From a virus, in the IMG/VR virus record IMGVR_UViG_3300006931_000001, positions 53,395-117,394 of that record: DNA of 64,000 nucleotides, one strand, 5' to 3'. The translations under genes were made by a program, and so were the position numbers. Positions 52,545 to 61,259 of this stretch are shown here, piece by piece (positions within the stretch are counted from its first letter, which is position 1; every line of letters starts with the position of its first letter). Under the pieces are notes generated by a model. It was not told the origin of the DNA. It worked only from the letters and a program-made list of their open reading frames with translations, and searched no databases.

Positions 52545-52558
52545 CTGTGACATCACAG
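52545..52558 (+). promoter_or_regulatory. Palindrome upstream of terminase block
   Basis: CTGTGA-ca-TCACAG is a perfect six-base inverted repeat in the 136-base gap after the KhpA-like gene. The spacing and symmetry suit a protein-binding operator, possibly for the RHH protein nearby. No clear -10/-35 pair was found in the gap. Confidence 0.4.
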
Positions 52559-52652
52559 GCTTTCGACGAGAGCTAACTGATTCTGGCCTCTAGGTTGATG
52601 CTCCCTTTGTGATGTGGTTGCGCTGTGACAAATCTTGGCTTACGCTGTCCTG

Positions 52653-52925
52653 ATGAGAAAAACAGGACGACGACGCAAGAGGAGCATCAAACTGCAGGTA
52701 CAGCATCGTAAGGCGATGTGGTACATGAGCCGCGGCTACCCCGCTCGGTACGCCGCCTGGAAGCTCGGCGTTCACTATAAAACGGTGGAAGCCTGGCATC
52801 GGAAAGCAGGCACGGACGGTCGCGCTTACCGTCGGTTATTGGCTCGTGTAATGGCACTTGAGCCTATGCGTCAAAAGCAGTTTGCAGAGAAACTCAATAG
52901 CACTCTCTACGGGAGTGCCAAATGA
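52653..52925 (+). CDS. HTH protein related to terminase small subunit
   Basis: A 90-residue basic protein. It contains an HTH segment (MWYMSRGYPARYAAWKLGVHYKTVEAWHRKAG) matching, in spacing and in the VHY-x-T turn, a segment in the small terminase directly downstream. The ATG at 52653 is used over a TTG at 52635; neither has a ribosome site. It could be a second small terminase or a regulator of packaging. Confidence 0.55.
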   Translation: MRKTGRRRKRSIKLQVQHRKAMWYMSRGYPARYAAWKLGVHYKTVEAWHRKAGTDGRAYRRLLARVMALEPMRQKQFAEKLNSTLYGSAK

Positions 52926-53668
52926 GCAAGAATAAGAAGCCAAAAGAAAAGAAGTCAAATGGAGCTGTACATACTCGTAGTGGTAATCGTGATTCTGCTG
53001 TTATTGCAGATACAAATTCTGCTGTTAGCAAAACATCTGGTAAAGAAGAAATAGAAGATAGCTCTTGGACGTGGACTCCACAGCGTGAAATGTGCCTGGA
53101 TATGATGTTTAAAGGAGCATCACAGCGCGCGATCGCTCTGGAAACTGGAGTTCATTATAACACGATAGGTAACTGGATTCGACGTCCAGAATTTATGCAA
53201 CGGTTGGCTGAGCTCGGAGCACAGCAGGCTCAGCAGGTGCGGTTAATACGCATACAGCAAACTAATGCATTCACGTCACGTATCAGCAAACTTGCTGATA
53301 TTACATTAAAATCAGCAGAAGAAAATCCACGAAATTCTGTAGCTGCAGAAAAAGCTATTGTATGGCTTGAGCAATTTAAGAGTTTCAGAGAAGAGGAGCG
53401 AGTCAATGCTGGTGAAAATGTTCACCGCGTTCAAATGTCTGGTGTGGTTGGTCATGTGCACGGCGTACGCCAAGCCAGCTTCAGGAGTTTCCTCACAGAG
53501 GCTGTAGAGAAGAATATTATCGATGTGGAAGCCATCGAGGCATCTGGTGACAGCGCTGGTGATATAATCATAGCGATCGTGCAAGCTGCACTCAGAGAAG
53601 GTGATGTGCTAGATACCATCACTGAAGAGGATAAACAGCTTGCGCTGGCGGAAGGAACTCCGCAGTGA
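52922..53668 (+). CDS. terS: Terminase small subunit
   Basis: A 248-residue protein, ATGA-coupled upstream. After a basic, low-complexity N-terminus, residues about 60-95 form an HTH (MFKGASQRAIALETGVHY, then TIGNWIRRPEF). A helical region follows. It lies directly before the large subunit, the usual order of a packaging pair. The HTH would bind the phage pac or cos site; the helices drive ring formation. Confidence 0.7.
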   Translation: MSKNKKPKEKKSNGAVHTRSGNRDSAVIADTNSAVSKTSGKEEIEDSSWTWTPQREMCLDMMFKGASQRAIALETGVHYNTIGNWIRRPEFMQRLAELGAQQAQQVRLIRIQQTNAFTSRISKLADITLKSAEENPRNSVAAEKAIVWLEQFKSFREEERVNAGENVHRVQMSGVVGHVHGVRQASFRSFLTEAVEKNIIDVEAIEASGDSAGDIIIAIVQAALREGDVLDTITEEDKQLALAEGTPQ

Positions 53669-55467
53669 AGATCGTCAAAGGCTCACATATCAGCAGTGTG
53701 GATGCAGCTGAGATAAAACGTATTCTTGGCAAAATTCCAGACGGCTCCATCGGTGATGTGCTTGAACAGTTATCTAGAGAAGATCCTCTCATTTTCTGTA
53801 ATTACTACAGAAAACTACGAGGTTATCCTCTAACATATGATGCTCGTAAGGCACTCAGTGACACAGCGATTGCTGAACTCAGGAAGAAATATCCAGACGA
53901 TCCTGATGATCAAAAATCACCATTTAAATTACAGCTTCTAACCACACAATTACGACATCGACCATTTCTGATCCAGCCATTGCGAGACAAGCATCGGCAT
54001 AAAGTTTATCAGAAGGCTCGCCAGGTTGGTGTAAGTGAGCTGTCCATTACGGAGACAGCTCATTTTTTGTGGGCTAATCCTAATAAAAAGTGGATATATA
54101 CATTTCCTCGTGATACACAGCTAAAGGAATTTAGCGTCACACGTATCTCAGAAATGTTCAATGAGACAGCGCGCACCAAGAGCATGCTCACTGCGCCGCC
54201 TGCTACCTATGTGCGCAAGATTGGTAGCAGCTATCTCATCCTGCGTAGCGCTTGGGAAAGCCAGTTAGGTGAAGGTGTTGACGCCGATGGTGTCACGTTC
54301 GATGAGAAAGATCGAATGAAGGAAGGCGTGGAGCTGGCCTTCATTGAGTCGATGAAATCTTCACCGTATAGCCTACTACGCGAGGTGAGCACACCGACCA
54401 TACCAGGACGCGGCGTCAATAAATCATTCATGCACAGCGATCAGCAAAACTGGCTAGTACGCTGCATGAAATGCACACTCGAGCAAGAGATCGAGTATCC
54501 AGATAACATCCTACAATTAATTAATATTCCAACAGGTGTACGAGAAATACCACCGAACAGCTACGATTTTCGATGTCGTAAAACGAAATGTCGAGGTCCG
54601 CTGAATCGGATGGAAGGTCGCTGGGTACCTAAATATACACAAAACAAAGATATTCGTGGATATTTTATACCACAAGCCATAGCTCCGTGGATCAGTGCCA
54701 CAGGCATGATGGCTGAGCGACTGATAAAATACCAAGGATTCTGGCAATTATGGACTAACTATGTCCTAGGATTGCCAGCGATGGGTGAAAACATCCTCGT
54801 AAGTGAGGATGATTTTAAGCGTGCCTGCGCTGGTCATGGATTACTCGCACATCGTACAAGTGATTGGGATTGTGTGAGTGTTGGCATCGATTGGGGAAAT
54901 CTCAATTGGTGCGTGGTGATGGCACGCAACGTACACAATAATAGACCATATCTCATAGGACTGTATATTGCTCAAGACAACGACGCAAAGGAGCTAGATG
55001 CAGCTAAAGCGATCGAGCGATACATCGGACCATTTCAGCCGGATATTATCATCCCTGACGCAGGTTACGGTAAGGATCGCAATGCTTATTTGCTTCGTAA
55101 GTTTGGTCAAGGCAGGCTGTATGCATGCTGGTACAACCCCAGCACTAAGGCATCGCGTACATTCCAGCCTGTATGGAGTGCACCTGAACAAGCACGCCTA
55201 TTGGTGGACAGAACGATGACGCTGAAACGCACATGCCAAGCGTTGCAGGAAGCTGAATTTGGTCTACCTGATCTTGATCTTCAGGATATGCAGACATTTC
55301 AAAAGCATTTTCTCAATCTCGCGCCTTTACGTGTAGAAGAAGGCGGCGAGATATTTGAAGAGGTTACGAGCAAAGGTGATGACCACTTTGTACATGCCTG
55401 TGGTTATGCATTTATTGGATTAGATCATCTCATGAAAGGTGGAGCATTTAACTATGATTTCTTGTGA
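53665..55467 (+). CDS. terL: Terminase large subunit
   Basis: A 600-residue protein starting at the GTG of a GTGA overlap. The ATPase has a Walker A-like YQKARQVGVSELS (about 115-127) and Walker B VTFDEKDRM (about 211-219), with a coupling segment. The nuclease domain begins VGIDWGNLNWCVVMAR (about 409-424, metal Asp), then IIPDAGYGKDRN (about 466-477) and DDHFVHACGYAFIGLDH near the end. The CxxC pairs (CMKC, CRKTKC, about 271-312) suggest a zinc element between the domains. It drives DNA packaging into the procapsid. Confidence 0.88.
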   Translation: MKIVKGSHISSVDAAEIKRILGKIPDGSIGDVLEQLSREDPLIFCNYYRKLRGYPLTYDARKALSDTAIAELRKKYPDDPDDQKSPFKLQLLTTQLRHRPFLIQPLRDKHRHKVYQKARQVGVSELSITETAHFLWANPNKKWIYTFPRDTQLKEFSVTRISEMFNETARTKSMLTAPPATYVRKIGSSYLILRSAWESQLGEGVDADGVTFDEKDRMKEGVELAFIESMKSSPYSLLREVSTPTIPGRGVNKSFMHSDQQNWLVRCMKCTLEQEIEYPDNILQLINIPTGVREIPPNSYDFRCRKTKCRGPLNRMEGRWVPKYTQNKDIRGYFIPQAIAPWISATGMMAERLIKYQGFWQLWTNYVLGLPAMGENILVSEDDFKRACAGHGLLAHRTSDWDCVSVGIDWGNLNWCVVMARNVHNNRPYLIGLYIAQDNDAKELDAAKAIERYIGPFQPDIIIPDAGYGKDRNAYLLRKFGQGRLYACWYNPSTKASRTFQPVWSAPEQARLLVDRTMTLKRTCQALQEAEFGLPDLDLQDMQTFQKHFLNLAPLRVEEGGEIFEEVTSKGDDHFVHACGYAFIGLDHLMKGGAFNYDFL

Positions 55468-55672
55468 GTGCTTGAATGTGGTTGAAAATCAAGGTCTAGA
55501 TATTACACCAGTGCTGGATAAAGACGGTACCATCTTATGGTGGTCTGTCGGTAAACGCTGTGTGGACGTCAAAACAGGTAGAAACTTTACAGTTAATACT
55601 GTGGAAGGTTCATCTATCTGTGAAGGCGTTTACAATTTCATGAGCAAATATCCATTATGTCGTTCCGACTAA
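55454..55672 (+). CDS. Small hypothetical protein
   Basis: A 72-residue protein; ATG 55454 lies about nine bases after GGTGGAG. It has three Cys and a short beta-strand pattern (GTILWWSVGKRCVDVK). It overlaps the terminase end by 14 bases. No family recognised. Confidence 0.5.
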   Translation: MISCECLNVVENQGLDITPVLDKDGTILWWSVGKRCVDVKTGRNFTVNTVEGSSICEGVYNFMSKYPLCRSD

Positions 55673-55905
55673 ACAATAATTTATGTATTGGTGTGGCTAA
55701 GCCGGACGGCGGACGCGTTCATTATACTGAAAGAATCGTTACTCGTATCGTGCTGAGTGAACCTATGACATTAATTCCCGGACGCATTATGCGTTTTGAG
55801 GTTGGTATATGTGAGATATGTTACGACTACATGAATCCTCCTGATGATGAGGATAAAGAAGACTCCACAGTTACGGAAGTAGATCCTCCAAAAGAGATAG
55901 GATAA
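55657..55905 (+). CDS. Small hypothetical protein
   Basis: An 82-residue protein overlapping the previous gene by 16 bases. It contains a Cys pair (VGICEICYDY) near the middle and an acidic end. No family recognised. Confidence 0.5.
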   Translation: MSFRLNNNLCIGVAKPDGGRVHYTERIVTRIVLSEPMTLIPGRIMRFEVGICEICYDYMNPPDDEDKEDSTVTEVDPPKEIG

Positions 55906-55911
55906 TGATCA

Positions 55912-56127
55912 ATGACTGAACAAGAAATCACAGAATCAGCTATTACTATTCAAAACGAGATTATAAGAATTGTAGACAGTAATGCTGAAATTGGTCTTAT
56001 AGTTTTAGCTATAATAGTAGACAAACTCATACGACTTGTATGTCAAACACCTGAAAAAATCTTATCATTTAATCAAGAGATACTAACTAAACTCAAAGCT
56101 AAAATTCTAGAACTAAATCAAAACTAA
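55912..56127 (+). CDS. Small helical protein
   Basis: A 71-residue protein made of two helices separated near residues 35-45, with a hydrophobic segment (IGLIVLAIIVDKLIRLV) that may touch membrane. A near-repeat (AAAATTCTAGAACTAA and AAAATTCTCGAACTAA, about 56101 and 56127) lies across its stop. No family recognised. Confidence 0.5.
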   Translation: MTEQEITESAITIQNEIIRIVDSNAEIGLIVLAIIVDKLIRLVCQTPEKILSFNQEILTKLKAKILELNQN

Positions 56128-56156
56128 AATTCTCGAACTAACAAAGGAAAAACAAA

Positions 56157-57599
56157 ATGAATCGTCATGCTTTGCTTATTCTGCCATTCATCATCGCTTG
56201 TCACAGCTCTTGTCGCTCTGAATTTCAAACCAAAACACAAAATGCAACACAAGCTGTCAGCGCAGGATGTCCATCTCCTGTTCCCAATGACGGACAAGAC
56301 GACACCGCTCTACTGCAACAAGCTATCGATAATCGCTGCTGCCTAGATCCTGGCATCTATGACGTGATAACACCTACACCAATTCCTGGGCAGCGTCGGC
56401 GTTACGATATGCTCAAGATTACACCGAGCGGACAGCTCTGTGGTTCCAACGCAGAATCCACAATTATCGTATTTCATGGTGACGCTGGAAATCAGGACTG
56501 GCGTGGCGTGGAGATGACAGGTTCATCCATCTCTGACATCACGCTACGCACAGACAGTGCGATGATTAACACGGTGGAGCAGACGCATCTTGTGCACAGC
56601 ACAGGTCCAAGCGTCATTACTGTTGAGAGAACAGTCTTGGATCATCCAATTCGAGGCACGCTGCCAGGCGGTGATTGTCTGGACCTAGTAGGATATTCAC
56701 CAGACCAAATCATCACAGCTGTGGTGAGGAATAATAATTTTCTTCATTGTGATCGTGGCGGTCTGCAGGTTCACAGTGGCGCTTATGATCTGATCGTAGA
56801 TAGTAATGTATTTAACGATACAGGTGACGTCGACATCAACAGTGAAGGCTCTGGCGGGTCTGGTCGATGGACAATCACACGCAATAAATTCAAGAAATCC
56901 GCGAATAATCAAGGTGCATACGCCATAGCTCTTGATTTGGTTGATGACGTTGTGGTGGCAAATAATACCATGGAACGTGGTATGTATCTATATTCTGCTA
57001 CACGAGTAGCCATCACACACAACGTGATTGACGCGTCGAGCGGCAACAGTGCTGCTAGTGGCGCTGTGGAACTCACCAAAGCGAGCAATCAATGCCAGAT
57101 TATGGATAACGTCATCACGAGACGTGCAGCATTGCCAGCTGGACCTGTGGTGCACGTAGGTCCGCACGGTACAGAACAGGCTCAAGATGTTGCTATCACG
57201 CGAAATGTGATGCACCAAGAAACCACCAATGATGTGATTTTCTTGGAAGGTACAGCGAATATATCCATGTTCGATAACACAATTTCATACGAAGGTGGCA
57301 CATCTACATCAGTTGCTGGACTGCGTTTGCTCGGTAGCGGTGGAGCATCTGGCACGATGACATCTTATATTTCTCTCATTCACAACACATTCAATGGAGC
57401 TCTGGCTCAAGCTATTCTCACCGGAGGCGCCAATGGACGTCAGAATATAGGTTCACTACTTGCGGCATGGAATACAGCATCTGTCAAAGGTTTGCAATGT
57501 GTAAATCTTAGCGGAATCACAGGACCAATTATGCTTGTGTACAATCAATGGTTAGCTACTAGCTGCGGCGTACCGTCGATTGCTGTAACTATCCCATAG
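56157..57599 (+). CDS. Predicted lipoprotein with right-handed beta-helix
   Basis: A 480-residue protein after AAAGGAAA. Residues 1-15 look like a lipoprotein signal (MNRHALLILPFIIAC) with Cys15 in lipobox position. Residues about 35-70 match the NDGQDDTALLQQAIDN start of many pectate-lyase-type beta-helix proteins, and the rest gives repeated NNxF/NxxF turns of a parallel beta-helix. These folds usually bind or cleave polysaccharide. Lipid anchoring means it would sit on the infected cell surface rather than in the virion. It might alter the host envelope or block superinfecting phages. Confidence 0.65.
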   Translation: MNRHALLILPFIIACHSSCRSEFQTKTQNATQAVSAGCPSPVPNDGQDDTALLQQAIDNRCCLDPGIYDVITPTPIPGQRRRYDMLKITPSGQLCGSNAESTIIVFHGDAGNQDWRGVEMTGSSISDITLRTDSAMINTVEQTHLVHSTGPSVITVERTVLDHPIRGTLPGGDCLDLVGYSPDQIITAVVRNNNFLHCDRGGLQVHSGAYDLIVDSNVFNDTGDVDINSEGSGGSGRWTITRNKFKKSANNQGAYAIALDLVDDVVVANNTMERGMYLYSATRVAITHNVIDASSGNSAASGAVELTKASNQCQIMDNVITRRAALPAGPVVHVGPHGTEQAQDVAITRNVMHQETTNDVIFLEGTANISMFDNTISYEGGTSTSVAGLRLLGSGGASGTMTSYISLIHNTFNGALAQAILTGGANGRQNIGSLLAAWNTASVKGLQCVNLSGITGPIMLVYNQWLATSCGVPSIAVTIP

Positions 57600-57634
57600 A
57601 CATCATTTGCATTTATGCAGACTAGAGGTTCAGC

Positions 57635-57865
57635 ATGTTGTCATTTATTCAGGATTTTGAAAGTCAAGTTAGTAAACTAATTACTTGTTTATATGCACAC
57701 ACAGGTAAGAACGCACTTATTAGTGTAAAACTAGCATCACCTGCGTTTGATACAATTCGCGATTATTATGTAAGTCGTGCAATTGTACTTAGCATGACAA
57801 TTAAGGATTCGTACTTCACCATAATGATATTTGGTGGTTTAGTGAAAATCGAACGAGAGGAGTAA
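57635..57865 (+). CDS. Small hypothetical protein
   Basis: A 76-residue protein after AGAGG. It has a helical first part and a beta pair at the end (ITMIFGG-type hydrophobic strand). No metal motif. No family recognised. Confidence 0.5.
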   Translation: MLSFIQDFESQVSKLITCLYAHTGKNALISVKLASPAFDTIRDYYVSRAIVLSMTIKDSYFTIMIFGGLVKIEREE

Positions 57866-57870
57866 TCTAA

Positions 57871-58107
57871 GTGAGCTGTCCACATGGTTCGATGTCAGAC
57901 CCTAAGACGTGTAGTCAATGTCTTGGCATTGTTGCGAAACGCATTACCGTACATAATGGTGAAGTACGTATTAATGCAGTACCACTAGACGTAGAAAACA
58001 AACCGCGAGGTCGTGAACTAATTAAAAAGTACAACACAGCAGCGTTTCGTACTGCCAGAGACTCTAAGAAGCAACGCGCTGCAGCTGTACACCGGAAGCA
58101 GAAGTAA
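57871..58107 (+). CDS. Small Cys/Lys protein
   Basis: A 78-residue protein starting at GTG after AGAGGAG. The first part, SCPHGSMSDPKTCSQC, holds three Cys and a His as a possible zinc site. The C-terminus is basic and helical (RTARDSKKQRAAAVHRKQK). Probably nucleic-acid binding. Confidence 0.55.
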   Translation: MSCPHGSMSDPKTCSQCLGIVAKRITVHNGEVRINAVPLDVENKPRGRELIKKYNTAAFRTARDSKKQRAAAVHRKQK

Positions 58108-58124
58108 ATCAGAGATTAGCAGTC

Positions 58125-58391
58125 ATGAAGCCATCTGAGCGTTCTGCAAATAGATTCTTGTATCTTCAAAAGCTGAAGGAACAGCGTACAGCTAATAAGG
58201 AACTCATCAACAGGAAAAACGCTTGGAAAGAAGCGCAAAGGCGACAGCAACATATATTCACAACTGAAGAAAAAGTGCAAATATTATATTCTCTACGTCG
58301 TCTTGCTGCAAATCTAGAGATGTACTGTGCTTTGCTAATAACAGAAGATGTCAACTGGAGAAGTAAATATGCAGATAAAAAAGGCTCGTAG
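58125..58391 (+). CDS. Small basic helical protein
   Basis: An 88-residue protein with a long Lys/Arg/Glu-rich helix (QKLKEQRTANKELINRK). It overlaps the next gene by 23 bases. No family recognised. Confidence 0.5.
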   Translation: MKPSERSANRFLYLQKLKEQRTANKELINRKNAWKEAQRRQQHIFTTEEKVQILYSLRRLAANLEMYCALLITEDVNWRSKYADKKGS

Positions 58392-58563
58392 AATTTATAA
58401 TACACAAAATTATCAAACACTTATTGATACTATAAGACATATAGTTGAAGAACACGCAATAATTATAAATGTTCCCTTGAGCTCAAGTTACGAAACAACA
58501 TCATCTATATCTATTCCGTTTTCGTCTTATTCTTACTGGTTCAGCCAACGCAACGTACAGTGA
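58369..58563 (+). CDS. Small hypothetical protein
   Basis: A 64-residue protein. ATG 58369 is about ten bases after GGAG; an ATG at 58348 lies deeper in the upstream gene. It ends in an aromatic- and Ser-rich segment. Its stop overlaps the next GTG. Confidence 0.5.
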   Translation: MQIKKARRIYNTQNYQTLIDTIRHIVEEHAIIINVPLSSSYETTSSISIPFSSYSYWFSQRNVQ

Positions 58564-58748
58564 CAAGATCCAAAACATCAAAACCAAAGAGCAGTGATCT
58601 ATTACGAGCACGTCATGCGCAATGTATTGGTGAGATGGTTGGTCTGTACCTTCAAATTGCGTACAAAACTGAGCCGTGGTGGCGCTGGACATGCTCACTC
58701 GCCATAGCTCTGCAGCTACAGAAAGCTATTATATGCTCAAAGACGTAA
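58560..58748 (+). CDS. Small hypothetical protein
   Basis: A 62-residue protein starting at the GTG of a GTGA overlap. It has a basic N-terminus, three Cys and a possible hydrophobic helix (WWRWTCSLAIALQL). No family recognised. Confidence 0.45.
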   Translation: MTRSKTSKPKSSDLLRARHAQCIGEMVGLYLQIAYKTEPWWRWTCSLAIALQLQKAIICSKT

Positions 58749-58906
58749 GCATATATAAAGAATTGGCACGCTATCCAATTAATAGATGGCGCTCACAACT
58801 CGGAAAACATATGCACATACCAGCACGCTACTGCTCTAAGCTCGCATGTGAGATTCAAGATCCTGACACGCTAGTAAACTACAAAGATGCACATCGTCAA
58901 GGGTAG
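58733..58906 (+). CDS. Small basic hypothetical protein
   Basis: A 57-residue protein. ATG 58733 gives a 16-base overlap with the previous gene; upstream starts in frame would overlap more. It is basic with two Cys (YCSKLAC). It overlaps the next gene by 20 bases. No family recognised. Confidence 0.4.
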   Translation: MLKDVSIYKELARYPINRWRSQLGKHMHIPARYCSKLACEIQDPDTLVNYKDAHRQG

Positions 58907-59450
58907 ACGTAATCACTCACTGTGTTTAAGCATTACATCACAAAAATATATTATTACATATTTTGGTGCAAGGTTCGGATTTGATCTTAAATCTACTGTG
59001 TTTGAATTCATAGTAGATTTAGTCAAACCACGTCATGAAATGAGGGCACCATACATCGATTATGATGCTTTTAATTCTGTATTTAACCATCAGTTACATA
59101 TAAATCGAGCTCAATATTCAGATATGTGGATTTTTACATGTACGTGTCTTCCACATGTAAAATACGAAATACCATTAATTGATCTGGCGAATAGAATTAC
59201 TTACGGAAACGTCGGTGGTCCGAAGAGCGTCTATATGCAAGACACAATTACTATATCACCAAAATTAATTGAACAGCTCACAAACAAACTGGAATCTTAC
59301 ACTGGATTATCTCGGCTGAATGGTCGAAATTTCGTACTGTATTGTTGTCTCTGTTCGTGGATTGGTGAAGTTAACGCAGCACACGCATTTACAATGACAT
59401 GTCCTGACTGTAAAAAACAATCTATTAGAATTTGGGATTCCGCCAAATGA
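58887..59450 (+). CDS. Hypothetical protein with zinc ribbon
   Basis: A 187-residue protein. The body is alpha/beta; the C-terminus has YCCLCSW ... CPDCKK (about residues 152-179), typical of a zinc ribbon. It is ATGA-coupled to the HTH protein that follows. No family recognised. Confidence 0.55.
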   Translation: MHIVKGRRNHSLCLSITSQKYIITYFGARFGFDLKSTVFEFIVDLVKPRHEMRAPYIDYDAFNSVFNHQLHINRAQYSDMWIFTCTCLPHVKYEIPLIDLANRITYGNVGGPKSVYMQDTITISPKLIEQLTNKLESYTGLSRLNGRNFVLYCCLCSWIGEVNAAHAFTMTCPDCKKQSIRIWDSAK

Positions 59451-59788
59451 CTCAAGAATATGTCGAAACCTGGTACAGCATCTCACAGCATGTTGGCAAG
59501 TCCGAGCGTGCTGTGCGGTACATGGCAAAATCCAAAGAGCCTCTACCTGTGATCAAGATTGGAGGTGTGACTCGGATGTATCTCAAAGATTACGATGCCT
59601 GGCTAGAAGCACGACGCCTTAGAGTAAAGCCAAAATTAACAGCTTCAGAAAGAGAAGACATAAAAATTATTCTAGATAAGGCTGGTGTTCCGAGTCTCGA
59701 TGAGACTATTGGATTTAGTAGTATTATTGATAGAATTCAATGGCTGGTAGACCGAGTGGAGAATGCGCAGATCTCAGAGGTCAGATAA
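59447..59788 (+). CDS. Excisionase/MerR-like HTH protein
   Basis: A 113-residue protein. ATG 59447 overlaps the preceding stop. Residues about 8-55 fit the HTH_17 (excisionase) pattern: WYSISQHVGKSERAVRYMAK, VIKIGGVTRMYLKDYDAWLE. This fold binds DNA; it may be a transcription regulator, since no integrase is visible here. The remaining part is helical. Confidence 0.65.
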   Translation: MTQEYVETWYSISQHVGKSERAVRYMAKSKEPLPVIKIGGVTRMYLKDYDAWLEARRLRVKPKLTASEREDIKIILDKAGVPSLDETIGFSSIIDRIQWLVDRVENAQISEVR

Positions 59789-60040
59789 ATGCCGACACGT
59801 CAAGAGCTGGAGCAAGAATTGCCGTATATGATTCGTGCACTTGAGAATTTCTTGCAGAATAAATTTGGCGTACGTATGGGGCTTACATTGTTCTTATTCG
59901 AGCTCAATAAAGAACCAAGCAGCGTTGCGTACATCTCGAACGCGCAGCGCGCTGATATGATCGAAACAATCAAAGAGTGGATCGCGCGTCAGGAAGTCGG
60001 AATGATGACCGACCCGGCCGGTCCGCTTGGAAGAGCATGA
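59789..60040 (+). CDS. Small helical hypothetical protein
   Basis: An 83-residue helical protein after AGAGG (MIRALENFLQNKFGVRM). No metal or membrane motif. The stop overlaps the next start (ATGA). Confidence 0.5.
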   Translation: MPTRQELEQELPYMIRALENFLQNKFGVRMGLTLFLFELNKEPSSVAYISNAQRADMIETIKEWIARQEVGMMTDPAGPLGRA

Positions 60041-60282
60041 TGCGCAAGCTCAAATTGAAGATCGATGCGCTCTTACTTATTTGGATCACAGCTCTCGTTA
60101 TGCTAATCATAATGTGTGTTATGGCAGAGCAGCAACATGAGATCTGTGAAGACACGGGTGGACATATTGAACAACGCGATTGTGTCGTAGTACCAAGCTA
60201 CATGTCGTGTGGTGATGGATGTTCGACAATCATATCAACTCCAATCTGCAATTTTGTATGTGTGAAACATGAAAGTCCATAA
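60037..60282 (+). CDS. Single-span membrane protein with Cys-rich outer domain
   Basis: An 81-residue protein; ATG 60037 gives an ATGA overlap. Residues about 10-29 form a transmembrane helix (LLLIWITALVMLIIMCVMA). The following 50 residues contain six Cys (ICED, RDC, SCGDGC, PIC, VCV), consistent with disulfides in the periplasm. No family recognised. Confidence 0.55.
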   Translation: MMRKLKLKIDALLLIWITALVMLIIMCVMAEQQHEICEDTGGHIEQRDCVVVPSYMSCGDGCSTIISTPICNFVCVKHESP

Positions 60283-60601
60283 AATCATCACAATAGCAGA
60301 GGCTCAAGTAGGCATGCATGTTACAAAAGTTTATAAGTCTACAGGCTTGTCTGTTAATCCTAACTCAGAATTAGTACGTAAAACATTACTTAACCGGAAT
60401 AATCCGCATTATATAGTATGCTTCAAAGATTTTGAACCTGATTTTGTACATATATACAAAGAAAAAACTCTATTGGAAATTGAAATCGAAGATACTACTA
60501 TCTACAGAAGCACGTATCCACACGTATGTCCTAGATGTGGTAAGCCAGCATATGTGGGACTTAATAACGTAGATTGTTCAAATAACTGTGAGATAAAATG
60601 A
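60269..60601 (+). CDS. Hypothetical protein with zinc ribbon
   Basis: A 110-residue protein overlapping the previous gene by 14 bases. The C-terminus has CPRCGKPAY ... CSNNC, a zinc ribbon. The rest is alpha/beta. No family recognised. Confidence 0.5.
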   Translation: MKVHKIITIAEAQVGMHVTKVYKSTGLSVNPNSELVRKTLLNRNNPHYIVCFKDFEPDFVHIYKEKTLLEIEIEDTTIYRSTYPHVCPRCGKPAYVGLNNVDCSNNCEIK

Positions 60602-60744
60602 GCAAAGATAAACCGTCACCAGAGTTAGTTATAGCAGTTATTGTTACATTTATTCTTTTCTTCTTAGCTACCAAAATTATGATTGCAAATGTCATATACA
60701 ATGAATGGACATGTGCATTTGCGCACTGTACCAAAGTAAAGTGA
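60598..60744 (+). CDS. 48-residue membrane protein
   Basis: A 48-codon frame, ATGA-coupled upstream. Residues about 10-28 are hydrophobic (LVIAVIVTFILFFLATKIM) with a short Cys/His end. One of several tiny membrane proteins in this region. Confidence 0.45.
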   Translation: MSKDKPSPELVIAVIVTFILFFLATKIMIANVIYNEWTCAFAHCTKVK

Positions 60745-60757
60745 AGAGGAAAGCAAA

Positions 60758-61048
60758 ATGAGCGATTGTGAACATCTAAATTTTAGTGCAGATGTAAAAG
60801 TTGGACGCCTTACCGAGAATGAAGGTGGATCAGTAAATAATTTCGTAGCAGATATTAGCATCAAATGTATTGAGTGTGGTGTACCTTTCCATTTCCTTGG
60901 AATCAACGCTGGATTTAGCTACTTAAATCCAACACGAGATGTCGATGGGACCACACTGCACGCACCTATTGCTCCCGGCGAAGTGCCATGGCCAGCAGTC
61001 GGACGGTTGGTCTTTGATTTGAGAGGCGGCGGGAAAGGTCAACAATGA
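60758..61048 (+). CDS. Phage hypothetical protein (CxxCG)
   Basis: A 96-residue protein after AGAGGAAA. It begins MSDCEHLNFSADVKVGRL and includes IKCIECGVPFHFLG, a layout I recognise from a conserved phage hypothetical family with a Cys pair. Residues 70-80 (APIAPGEVPWP) are also typical. Function unknown. Confidence 0.6.
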   Translation: MSDCEHLNFSADVKVGRLTENEGGSVNNFVADISIKCIECGVPFHFLGINAGFSYLNPTRDVDGTTLHAPIAPGEVPWPAVGRLVFDLRGGGKGQQ

Positions 61049-61239
61049 GCGATGATGTCATGACTGATAGAGCGCATGCAGCTGATCAACGAAACAGCAC
61101 AGCTGTCAAGATAGTGGAAGAATCTGAGCGCATGCTCACGAGCCTATTAATGAATACTGGACCAGAACGAATGGCTCTCAATGATCGTCGAGTAATCATT
61201 AAAGTGGTTGAACGCTTGCGTCGCATTCGCAGACTATAA
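61045..61239 (+). CDS. Small hypothetical protein
   Basis: A 64-residue protein with two helices, ATGA-coupled to the previous gene. No metal or membrane motif. No family recognised. Confidence 0.5.
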   Translation: MSDDVMTDRAHAADQRNSTAVKIVEESERMLTSLLMNTGPERMALNDRRVIIKVVERLRRIRRL

Positions 61240-61259
61240 CGAAAATAGGAGAAACGCAG

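Noticed and set aside
59447-59788. Evidence for a temperate phage from the excisionase-like HTH protein
   Set aside because: HTH_17 proteins occur in lytic phages too, and no integrase, repressor or attachment site is visible.
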